From positions 1-10,941 of the forward strand of contig DCBA01000025.1 of NCBI GenBank assembly GCA_002313255.1: a stretch of DNA of 10,941 nt, written 5' to 3'. Both the position numbers and the translations under genes were made by a program. The notes beneath the pieces are model-generated. The model saw only the letters and a program-made list of their open reading frames with translations, did not search any database and had not been told where the DNA came from. This document shows, one piece after another, positions 1 through 5,967 of the stretch. The stretch is from Gammaproteobacteria bacterium UBA1119. Lineage in GTDB: Bacteria; Pseudomonadota; Gammaproteobacteria; Pseudomonadales; Azotimanducaceae. The first letter of the stretch is position 1; the number at the start of each line of letters is the position of its first letter.

Positions 1-23
1 GTAGATTAAACGAGGGAAACGAA

Positions 24-1421
24 TTGAACGAATTATGTCGGCGGTCAGCCACAGAACTCGCTGGGCTTATATACCGAGGCGAGGTTTCCAGTCGCGACGT
101 TGTTGAGGCCCACTTAGCGCGAATTGCCGAAGTTAACGATGACGTGAATGCCATCACATTGACGCTAGAGGAAAGCGCATTGAAGCAAGCGGACGCTGCA
201 GACACGGCCGACGCTGTCGAACGTTTGCGCCCGCTGCATGGCGTGCCGTATACGATCAAAGAGAACATCGACTTAGTTGGGACGCCGACAACCCAGGGAC
301 TGCCGTCGCTCGCTGATGCGATCCCGGGCACCAACTCACCGATTGTGGACCGCATGAATAGTGCGGGCGCCATACCCATCGCGCGTACGAACCTCCCCGA
401 GGTCGGACTACGTATCGATACAGAGAATCCTCTTCGTGGAAGAACGTATAACCCATGGGACAAGAACCGCACGCCTGGCGGTTCCAGTGGCGGTGAAGCT
501 GCAGCCATTGCGACAGGCATGTCACCGATGGGTCTCGGCAACGATATCGGTGGGTCGTTAAGAAACCCTGCCTACTGTTGTGGTATTGCTTCTCTAAAAC
601 CAACCGCCGGGCGCGTGCCCTTTGTGGTCGAGTCCGAAGTCGGAGGTTTGGGAGCTGCCAGCATGGAATTTGTGTCGGACGGACCCATGGCTCGAACAGT
701 TGCGGATTTGCGGCTTGGTTTATCCATTATCGCAGGTCGCCACGCAAAGGACCCAAGGACCGTGGACGTACCGTTAACAGGCCCCGTGCCCAGCCCGTTA
801 AGAGCGGGCATCGTCACCTCGATACCGGGGTGCGAATTACCACCGGCGACGATTGCAGCAATCGAGAGGTCTGGAGAGATTCTCTCCAACCAAGGTTGGG
901 AAGTAACGCCGGTAGAACCGCCAGAAACTGAGCGGGTGTTAGATGTTTGGGGAAACATCTTGCTAGAAGGTATGGCTGATGGTCTTGAGGAAATGAGTAA
1001 CGTGATTTCACCGGAACTACATCAACAACTAATCGAAGTGGAGAAATACTTTAATCCTGGAAGTGGGTCGCTCAACGCGATGTTAGGTGAGCGGCAACGA
1101 TTACGAGCGATTTGGTCGGAGTTTTTGACGGAATACCCCGTCATTTTAGGTCCGACCTGGACCAATCTACCGTTTCCTTGTAACGCCGATTTGGTTCCGG
1201 TCACGGGTGCCGAGCTAGTGATTGATACGTTACGGTTTATCGTGCCAGGCAACGCATTGGGAATCCCCGGATTGGCCCTGCCCACCGGCGTCTCTGAAGG
1301 ATTAGCCACAGGTATCCAGATTTATGCAGATCTCTGGCGGGACGACCTATGCCTGCTAGCCGGTGAATGCATAGAGCGTGCCGTGGATACGATTACGCCG
1401 ATTGATCCGAGTACCAAATAG
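24..1421 (+). CDS. Amidase signature (AS) family hydrolase
   Basis: Seen: a 465-residue protein with the amidase signature core. The Ser-cisSer-Lys triad can be placed as Lys79 (in YTIKEN), Ser154 (first Ser of GGSSGG) and Ser178 (in GNDIGGS). The spacings of 75 and 24 residues equal those of the triad in fatty acid amide hydrolase. The N-terminal helix (SATELAGLI..GEVSS..VVEAHL) is complete and the length is normal for the family. Known: these cytoplasmic enzymes hydrolyse carboxylic amides to acid and ammonia; GatA, FAAH and malonamidase share the fold. The specific substrate cannot be told, and no GatB or GatC neighbour is visible, so GatA is unlikely. Start: TTG at 24, seven bases after GAGGG (12-16). 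No in-frame stop lies between position 3 and this start, so a start beyond the left edge cannot be excluded, but the family N-terminus fits the TTG. The downstream small gene may be cotranscribed. Confidence 0.93.
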   Translation: MNELCRRSATELAGLIYRGEVSSRDVVEAHLARIAEVNDDVNAITLTLEESALKQADAADTADAVERLRPLHGVPYTIKENIDLVGTPTTQGLPSLADAIPGTNSPIVDRMNSAGAIPIARTNLPEVGLRIDTENPLRGRTYNPWDKNRTPGGSSGGEAAAIATGMSPMGLGNDIGGSLRNPAYCCGIASLKPTAGRVPFVVESEVGGLGAASMEFVSDGPMARTVADLRLGLSIIAGRHAKDPRTVDVPLTGPVPSPLRAGIVTSIPGCELPPATIAAIERSGEILSNQGWEVTPVEPPETERVLDVWGNILLEGMADGLEEMSNVISPELHQQLIEVEKYFNPGSGSLNAMLGERQRLRAIWSEFLTEYPVILGPTWTNLPFPCNADLVPVTGAELVIDTLRFIVPGNALGIPGLALPTGVSEGLATGIQIYADLWRDDLCLLAGECIERAVDTITPIDPSTK

Positions 1422-1455
1422 GTCACGAGATGAGCGTTTTACTGGCGCTGAACAT

Positions 1456-1701
1456 GTGAGTAATTGGGGAAAAGTTATCCTGTGGAGCGGGGGGATAGTT
1501 TACGGCGTTCTGTCCCTTTATCTCGTTCTTTATGGGACCTTTTCGGAGCTCGGAACTGCTTTCTTATCGCTCGGCATTGGTTTGATGGGGCTGTCGTTTT
1601 ACGCCAAGGCCTACAAAAAGCGTCTTTTTAGGATCGGTCTGGTTTTACTTTTGATAGGCATGTTTCTGTCCTTAGCGCGTTTTGGACAAGTGCTGTTCTA
1701 A
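1456..1701 (+). CDS. Small three-helix membrane protein, unknown function
   Basis: Seen: an 81-residue hydrophobic protein with three likely membrane segments at about residues 8-28, 31-49 and 57-74. A basic loop (KAYKKR) between helices 2 and 3 suggests that this loop is cytoplasmic. The GTG start at 1456 is chosen because it lies 34 bases after the amidase stop and gives a protein that begins just before the first helix. An in-frame GTG at 1378 would add a 26-residue Arg-rich extension overlapping the amidase C-terminus, which looks like read-through of the other frame. No strong Shine-Dalgarno precedes either start, so the exact start is uncertain. I do not recognise the family. The same strand and short gap suggest cotranscription with the amidase, but no functional link is implied. 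Confidence 0.6.
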   Translation: MSNWGKVILWSGGIVYGVLSLYLVLYGTFSELGTAFLSLGIGLMGLSFYAKAYKKRLFRIGLVLLLIGMFLSLARFGQVLF

Positions 1702-1783
1702 ATTCACCGGTTGAGGGTTAGTCAATTGGTTCGCTCGTAATCTTTCACGAAGACCTTGTTGCCATCGGACGTTGAGAGTGATC

Positions 1784-1820
1784 CTCGGTTGATTTCTAGG
1801 TCGGGACCTGAGACCCCGAG
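1784..1820. repeat. Nested inverted repeat in intergenic gap
   Basis: A perfect inner hairpin AGGTC/GACCT (1798-1802 with 1805-1809) sits inside an outer pair CTCGG (1784-1788) and CCGAG (1816-1820), with TCT/AGA (1795-1797, 1811-1813) extending the inner stem through one bulged base. No T-run follows on either strand, so a canonical intrinsic terminator is not supported. It lies in the 173-bp gap (1702-1874) between the small membrane protein gene and the flavin-fold gene. It could end the upstream transcript in a factor-assisted way, protect an mRNA end, or be chance. Confidence 0.3.
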
Positions 1821-1874
1821 ATACCCATCGTTGCTGCTAGCATAGTTAATCCAGTGACCATGGGGCGAGCATTC

Positions 1875-2300
1875 ATGACCAATCCCTTCAGGAACAACGT
1901 GCAACGCGAAGAATTTCTCGCGGAACCACGCCTTGCGATTTTGATCACCAACAGTGACCGTGGTGTACCGATAGGCGTTCCGGTTTGGTTTGAGTGGACC
2001 GGGACAAATGTGCATATGTTCGCGGGAAGAGAAACGCCCAAGATCGACCGCATCAAGCGTGATCCGATAGCCTCGGTACTTGTCACTAACGCGGTCGGGG
2101 AGCCTGAAGCATGGGTGGCCTTTGACGGTCCGATTGATCTCTGTGATAACGGCGGCATTGAACTCGCCACGCGACTTGCCGATCGGTACTGGGACCTGGA
2201 TAACGATCAACAACGAGCCGTACTTTCTTCGTGGCAATCCGCACCTGACACATTCTGTCTGATGACGCTTAAGCCCGAGAGAATTCGAACAGGGCAGTAG
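1875..2300 (+). CDS. Pyridoxamine 5'-phosphate oxidase-like (PPOX) family protein
   Basis: Seen: a 141-residue protein with the small split-barrel pattern of the PNPOx-like family. The order is an N-terminal helix (EEFLAEPRLAIL), a paired strand with a GVPIGVPVWFEW motif, a strand and loop with FAGRETPK, a helix segment IKRDPIASV, and a strand ending in VAFDGPI. A C-terminal helix follows (LATRLADRYW). Known: members bind FMN, F420, haem or no cofactor and act in the cytoplasm as reductases or oxidases of small molecules. True PdxH is longer (about 210 residues) and has a PLP-binding C-terminus that is absent here. Start: ATG 1875, nine bases after GGGG (1862-1865), fits the family N-terminus. 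In-frame GTG 1854 and ATG 1860 would add a few residues without a better ribosome site. The 40-residue gene begins 18 bases downstream and is probably cotranscribed. The cofactor cannot be assigned from sequence. Confidence 0.85.
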   Translation: MTNPFRNNVQREEFLAEPRLAILITNSDRGVPIGVPVWFEWTGTNVHMFAGRETPKIDRIKRDPIASVLVTNAVGEPEAWVAFDGPIDLCDNGGIELATRLADRYWDLDNDQQRAVLSSWQSAPDTFCLMTLKPERIRTGQ

Positions 2301-2318
2301 AGATTAGGAGGTTCGCCC

Positions 2319-2441
2319 ATGAAGATTGATTGGCGGCGCAGAAGCGATGGTACGCGGCGACCATTACCTGCAGGCCCCGATGGTGGCAGGACGCACGTCG
2401 CTGACCTTATCGTCGGCTGGCTAGAAAATCGGCATGGATGA
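2319..2441 (+). CDS. Small 40-residue Arg-rich protein, unknown
   Basis: Seen: ATG at 2319 preceded by a complete AGGAGG (2306-2311) with a seven-base spacer, the strongest ribosome site in the window. The ORF runs 40 codons to TGA at 2439-2441. The product starts MKIDWRRRSDGTRRP, continues through a Gly/Pro-rich PAGPDGG segment, and ends in a short amphipathic helix-like part (HVADLIVGWLENRHG). No signal peptide or membrane span is evident. It lies 18 bases after the PPOX-family stop on the same strand and 25 bases before the end of the opposite-strand lipoprotein gene, so it fills the space neatly. I do not recognise a family. The ribosome site and position argue that it is translated. It could also be a remnant 5' end of a longer lost gene. 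Confidence 0.6.
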   Translation: MKIDWRRRSDGTRRPLPAGPDGGRTHVADLIVGWLENRHG

Positions 2442-2466
2442 TGTTGCGATGGTAACCGTCGTAGAT

Positions 2467-3156
2467 TTAAAGAAGCTCAAAGAAGATTACTTCGAGAGGT
2501 CTGTCGCTTAAGTTCTTACCCCGGTGAGCACCCCTTTCTTCAGCCCAAACCGCATCGCCGGCAGGCCTAGACATTTCGGTGACGTCTCCTGACGCGGAAG
2601 TCACGGATACGTGCATGGCGGTTAGCGCTACGGAAACGCCCGCTTTGTGAGAGTGGATGGGCGTTTCGTGACCTGCCGGACTCTTAATGCGTACGATCCG
2701 TACGTCGGGACGCTCGAGCTCAATTCTTGCGTTAACGGGATCCGCATCCACTGCGTTAGGGACGCTTTGATCTTTTGCGCGATATCGACCCTTGATTTCA
2801 ACGAATACGCTTTCTTGATCCAACTTTGAAATGCTCATGACGGAATGAGGATTTAAGTCACCGTCGATGATGTCTCCCGGATAACTTTCGGGACGGGTCT
2901 CAGAAATACCATCCAATCCGGTAAAAATGCTCTGGCCGCCCGTCAATGCGACACCAACAAAAGGTTCGTGGGAGTGCATTCTGGACACTTCTCCTGGCCC
3001 GTAGCGCACCCTGATCACTCTTACATAGTCATTCTCAAACTCAACTTGGTAGTGCTTGGGGGCAGCTAACGTAGAGGTGAGGACGTTGCTCTCGTTGTTT
3101 TCGGAGCAGCCGACAAGAATGAGGGTTAGCGTGATAGCTGTCAGTACGTGGTTCAT
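2467..3156 (-). CDS. Bicupin-like lipoprotein
   Basis: Seen: a 229-residue protein with a short type II signal peptide and a lipobox LVGC, with Cys17 as the lipidated residue. Two tandem repeats follow. Each repeat has a strand pattern, YVRVIRV or DVRIVRI, then a P/AG-x-E segment and a cupin-like His motif: MHSHEP (His61, His63) and PIHSHK (His168, His170). A later His occurs in each repeat at the place expected for the third metal ligand (NPHS His104, GAHR His211). Known: cupins are beta-barrels that often bind a divalent metal through such His clusters and act as dioxygenases, isomerases or binding proteins. Inferred: an exported, membrane-anchored double cupin, catalytic or ligand-binding. 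ATG 3156 is chosen for the signal peptide; the ribosome site is weak. It diverges from the 3379 gene across a shared 222-bp gap and converges on the 40-residue gene. Confidence 0.8.
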   Translation of the reverse strand: MNHVLTAITLTLILVGCSENNESNVLTSTLAAPKHYQVEFENDYVRVIRVRYGPGEVSRMHSHEPFVGVALTGGQSIFTGLDGISETRPESYPGDIIDGDLNPHSVMSISKLDQESVFVEIKGRYRAKDQSVPNAVDADPVNARIELERPDVRIVRIKSPAGHETPIHSHKAGVSVALTAMHVSVTSASGDVTEMSRPAGDAVWAEERGAHRGKNLSDRPLEVIFFELL

Positions 3157-3217
3157 AGGTTCATGATAAAAGCCGTCCCTACGAACGTGTACTATTCGAT
3201 ATGTTCATCTTATTAAG

Positions 3218-3226
3218 TGTTATAAA
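3218..3226 (+). promoter_or_regulatory. Candidate extended -10 promoter
   Basis: TGT followed by TATAAA at 3218-3226 matches the extended -10 form TGnTATAAT with one mismatch, inside an AT-rich stretch (about 3190-3265). No good TTGACA-like -35 lies 16-18 bases upstream, as is usual for extended -10 promoters. The predicted transcription start is near 3233, giving a leader of about 145 bases before the ATG at 3379 and only about 13 bases before the small leader ORF at 3246. Confidence 0.4.
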
Positions 3227-3245
3227 ACAATAATTTAGAGGATAT

Positions 3246-3305
3246 ATGTTAGACAATGATTTAGTTTTCCTGTCCGCATCCATTGATGGACCAGGACGTT
3301 GGTAA
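3246..3305 (+). CDS. Possible 19-residue leader peptide
   Basis: Seen: ATG at 3246 with GAGG (3238-3241) four bases upstream, then 19 sense codons to TAA at 3303-3305. The product is MLDNDLVFLSASIDGPGRW. It falls between a candidate extended -10 promoter and a set of competing stem-loops before the amidohydrolase gene, which is where a leader peptide would be. There is no run of one regulatory amino acid codon, so classic amino-acid attenuation is not supported; a Pro-Gly-Arg-Trp end could in principle pause ribosomes. The short Shine-Dalgarno spacing and small size mean it may be chance. Confidence 0.25.
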   Translation: MLDNDLVFLSASIDGPGRW

Positions 3306-3328
3306 GGACGCCGTAAAAAGATCGTCCT
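3271..3328 (+). promoter_or_regulatory. Competing stem-loops in mRNA leader
   Basis: TGTCC (3271-3275) can pair with GGACG (3294-3298) around an inner stem TCCAT/ATGGA (3279-3283, 3286-3290). The same GGACG, as AGGACG 3293-3298, or its second copy at 3305-3310, can instead pair perfectly with CGTCCT (3323-3328). The two folds are mutually exclusive, as in attenuators or riboswitch-like leaders. The alternative reading is that the two direct and one inverted copies of AGGACG are a DNA-binding operator. The last stem has no T-run after it, so any control would more likely be on translation or through a protein. Confidence 0.3.
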
Positions 3329-3378
3329 CTCCTTCAAAACTAAGATATGGTTAATACAAACCAAAAGGGGATCAGTCC

Positions 3379-4563
3379 ATGCCATACGAAATCAAGCGAT
3401 TCCCGTACGACGGCACGATCGATGCCGACGGACACGTATTAGAACCACCCGATTTGTGGGAAACATACCTTGAAAACAAATTTAAGGAACGTGCACTCCG
3501 CATCAAAGTCGACGACAACGGCCTTGAGTATCTGGAGATCAATGGAGCGCCTTCCAAGTTCACGAGTAAGGGCAGTCTTGGAATTATGGGAGCCATGGGC
3601 GAAGAAAGTTTGATGCCGAGTCCAGAACGCAGGTACGCGGATAGCATGCCGCTCGGAGCTTGTAACGCGTCGGATCGGATATCACTTATGGATCAGGAAA
3701 ATCTTGAATGTAGCCTCCTGTATCCGACGATTGGACTTTTATGGGAAGTCGAAGAGACCGATCCGTCGATCAGCTTAGCCTATGCCAGGGCCTATAACCG
3801 CTGGATCGCCGACTTCTGCCGGGATTCTGGTGGTCGATTAGTGCCCATCGCCATGCTCACCCTGTTGGATCCAAGCGGATCTGCTGAGGAGCTCGAGCGG
3901 GCAGTCAAAGATGGCTGTCACGGTTGCTGGGTTAACCCGTTTAACCACAACAAAGTGATTCATGGCCATTCCGATCATGACGTATTGTTCGAAAAATGCG
4001 TTGAGTTGGACGTGCCGTTGGCTATCCACCCAACTTTCCATCCGTACGGTACCGCCGCCGGTATTTTCGACTGGCCAGCCGAAGGGGTCGGTATGGCAGG
4101 CATGATTTGGCTTCGCTCGATTGTGCAGCAAGCCTTAATCTCGTTTTTCGCGCTCGGGACCCTTGATCGTTTTCCATCACTAAGATTGGGCGTATTGGAA
4201 GCGGGCTCGGGTTGGATTGGTCCTTTGCTCGATCGACTGGATGCCTACACGACTTCGATGAACATGGCGGGCAAACGGCCCTCCGTCAGGGAGTATTTCC
4301 AACGTCAATGCTTTATTTCGGGAGACCCCGACGAAACGGCAGCGCCATTCATTGTGGACCACGTTGGCGCTGACAATTTCATGTGGGCGACGGATTATCC
4401 GCATCCGGATCACCCGCATACTTGGGTGGATGATCTCACCAGTTACGCGGAACGATTGAGTTCAACAACGCGAGACAAAGTACTTGGGGAAAACGTAAAA
4501 CGAATATACAAATTGGATTACGAACTTCCCCATCGACGAACTGAACGCGTCGCCTCGGGCTGA
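3379..4563 (+). CDS. Amidohydrolase-2 (PF04909) family metal-dependent hydrolase/decarboxylase
   Basis: Seen: a 394-residue TIM-barrel protein with the ACMSD-type ligand set. The set is DGH near the N-terminus (Asp17, His19 in DADGHVLEPP), His217 at a strand end (LAIHP), a conserved Glu (Glu274 in LEAGSGW) and Asp339 in ATDYPHPDHP. The C-terminal VLGENVKRIYKLD is the usual closing helix. Known: relatives include aminocarboxymuconate semialdehyde decarboxylase, gamma-resorcylate decarboxylase and 4-oxalomesaconate hydratase, cytoplasmic enzymes using Zn or Mn, acting on aromatic or ring-cleaved acids. The reaction cannot be fixed from sequence. Start: ATG 3379, eight bases after GGGG (3367-3370). 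The CoA-transferase starts 40 bases after its stop, so the two are probably one operon. Two further PF04909 genes lie at 7477 and 8713, and they differ enough that recent duplication is unlikely. Confidence 0.92.
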   Translation: MPYEIKRFPYDGTIDADGHVLEPPDLWETYLENKFKERALRIKVDDNGLEYLEINGAPSKFTSKGSLGIMGAMGEESLMPSPERRYADSMPLGACNASDRISLMDQENLECSLLYPTIGLLWEVEETDPSISLAYARAYNRWIADFCRDSGGRLVPIAMLTLLDPSGSAEELERAVKDGCHGCWVNPFNHNKVIHGHSDHDVLFEKCVELDVPLAIHPTFHPYGTAAGIFDWPAEGVGMAGMIWLRSIVQQALISFFALGTLDRFPSLRLGVLEAGSGWIGPLLDRLDAYTTSMNMAGKRPSVREYFQRQCFISGDPDETAAPFIVDHVGADNFMWATDYPHPDHPHTWVDDLTSYAERLSSTTRDKVLGENVKRIYKLDYELPHRRTERVASG

Positions 4564-4603
4564 AGCCGCGAACGTACGATAGGTATAGCGACGAGGGGGC
4601 CAT

Positions 4604-5923
4604 TTGTCTCGGATCGACAAGAAAATGAGCAGTATAGAAGATGCGGTCGCCACCATACGGCCTGGCGACGTCGTCCATGTTGCCCCCTATTCGACGACGC
4701 CTTACAGCTTGTGTGCGGGTCTGAAAAAGCGTATTCAGAGGGGCGACCTCAGCGGTATCCGGGTCGATCATCCCGCGGCATTCTTCTCCTGGACGGACGA
4801 AGGCATGGTCGGTGCAGTTGAACTACATGACAACTACGCGACGCCGCCAAATAGGGCAGCTTGCCATGCAGGGGAAATGGAATATTTACCTGTCGGCATG
4901 TGGCAAAGCTACGAAATTCCGGCTGGTTTTCACCAAAACCCCGACGTTTTCTTGGTTCCAGTTTCACCACCGGATGAGCAGGGGTTCTGCAGCTTCGGAC
5001 ACGGTGTGTGGCTTTCTAAAGCGGTGGCTCGCCGGGCCAAACGTATTATTGCCGAGGTGCGGCCGGACTTCATTCGTACCTTTGGCGATAACTACATTCA
5101 CGTCGACGAAATCGATCTATTTGTTGAAGCCGAGCCTTCAGCAGGCGCGAACATGGAAGCACCGGAACCCTCAGCGGAAGAGGTCGCTCATGTCGAGGTA
5201 ATCAATACGCTGGTCGCGGCTGAACTCGTCAACGATGGCGATACGTTGCAAATGGGTGTTGGTACAGTTTCCGGTGCGCTGGCCAACTACTTGGGGTTTC
5301 GCAACGACCTGGGGATTCAAACGGAGCTTATCACCGGTGGCGTCGCAGCTCTTGTTAAACAGGGTGTCGTTACCGGCACGAGAAAGTCACTCAACCGACA
5401 CAAAGTCGTCGGTTCGGCTTGTGTGGCGCTTGATCAGGAAGAGCTGGACCAAATCCACATGAATCCTCACTTCGAGCTCTACGACTTTGGCTACACCGAC
5501 GACCTGCGGCACCTGATTCAGCAGGAGAATTTTGTTGCTGTAAACAACGCGCTGGTTGTCGATCTAACTGGACAAGTATCTGCCGAAGCACTCGACCATC
5601 GGCCGTATTCGGGGGTGGGAGGACAAACCGTGTTTATGATCGCAGGCGCATATTCAGAAGGCGGAAAATCGATCAGTGTTACGCCGTCTAGCTCGGTACC
5701 AACTGCAACCGGCACGAGGGTATCCCGAATCGTGCCTACCCTCGGTGCTGGGGCCGCGGTGACTGTGCCTCGGACCTACGTCGACTACGTCGTTACGGAA
5801 CATGGTATCGCGGAGTTGCGGGGAAAGACGTTGAAGGAGAGAGCAGCAGCATTACTGGAAGTCTCTCACCCGGACTTCAAAGACGAACTTAAGGCAGAGG
5901 CCAAGAGGTTATACCGGCTATAG
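4604..5923 (+). CDS. Acetyl-CoA hydrolase/transferase family protein (acyl-CoA transferase)
   Basis: Seen: a 439-residue two-domain protein of the 4-hydroxybutyrate/acetate CoA-transferase type. The N-terminal half has the GDVVHVAP start and an EQGFCSFG segment. The C-terminal half has the Gly-rich MGVGTVSGAL (217-226), then IQTELITGG, whose Glu241 corresponds to the catalytic Glu that forms a glutamyl-CoA thioester in this family. It also has GVGGQ (337-341) and VTEHGIAELRG (397-407). Known: such cytoplasmic enzymes move CoA from a donor such as acetyl-CoA to a carboxylic acid; some hydrolyse acyl-CoA. Length is typical. Start: TTG 4604 with GAGGGGG (4593-4599) just upstream; ATG 4625 is an alternative without a ribosome site. 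It follows the amidohydrolase by 40 bases and converges on the P450 across 44 bases. Its likely role is to activate a carboxylic intermediate of the same pathway. Confidence 0.92.
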   Translation: MSRIDKKMSSIEDAVATIRPGDVVHVAPYSTTPYSLCAGLKKRIQRGDLSGIRVDHPAAFFSWTDEGMVGAVELHDNYATPPNRAACHAGEMEYLPVGMWQSYEIPAGFHQNPDVFLVPVSPPDEQGFCSFGHGVWLSKAVARRAKRIIAEVRPDFIRTFGDNYIHVDEIDLFVEAEPSAGANMEAPEPSAEEVAHVEVINTLVAAELVNDGDTLQMGVGTVSGALANYLGFRNDLGIQTELITGGVAALVKQGVVTGTRKSLNRHKVVGSACVALDQEELDQIHMNPHFELYDFGYTDDLRHLIQQENFVAVNNALVVDLTGQVSAEALDHRPYSGVGGQTVFMIAGAYSEGGKSISVTPSSSVPTATGTRVSRIVPTLGAGAAVTVPRTYVDYVVTEHGIAELRGKTLKERAAALLEVSHPDFKDELKAEAKRLYRL

Positions 5924-5967
5924 GTGACCTTTACGGCCAGACTTCTGACATAGGTTAGCGTAACGCG

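Noticed and set aside
24..1421. GatA (Glu-tRNA amidotransferase subunit A)
   Set aside because: The catalytic triad fits the whole amidase family, and neither GatB nor GatC is adjacent; a general amidase is the safer call.
1860..2237. Minus-strand open frame opposite the PPOX-fold gene
   Set aside because: The + strand has a clear PNPOx-like fold pattern and a ribosome site; the minus reading is a shadow here. Only its 3' part outside the gene (1722-1859) is kept as a weak observation.
1875..2300. F420-dependent reductase or PdxH
   Set aside because: The small split-barrel fold does not reveal the cofactor; PdxH is longer and its C-terminal PLP-binding part is missing.
5924..5967. Possible terminator between the convergent CoA-transferase and P450 genes
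   Set aside because: Only a GCGT-A-ACGC palindrome with an impossibly tight one-base loop is present, with no T-run on either strand.
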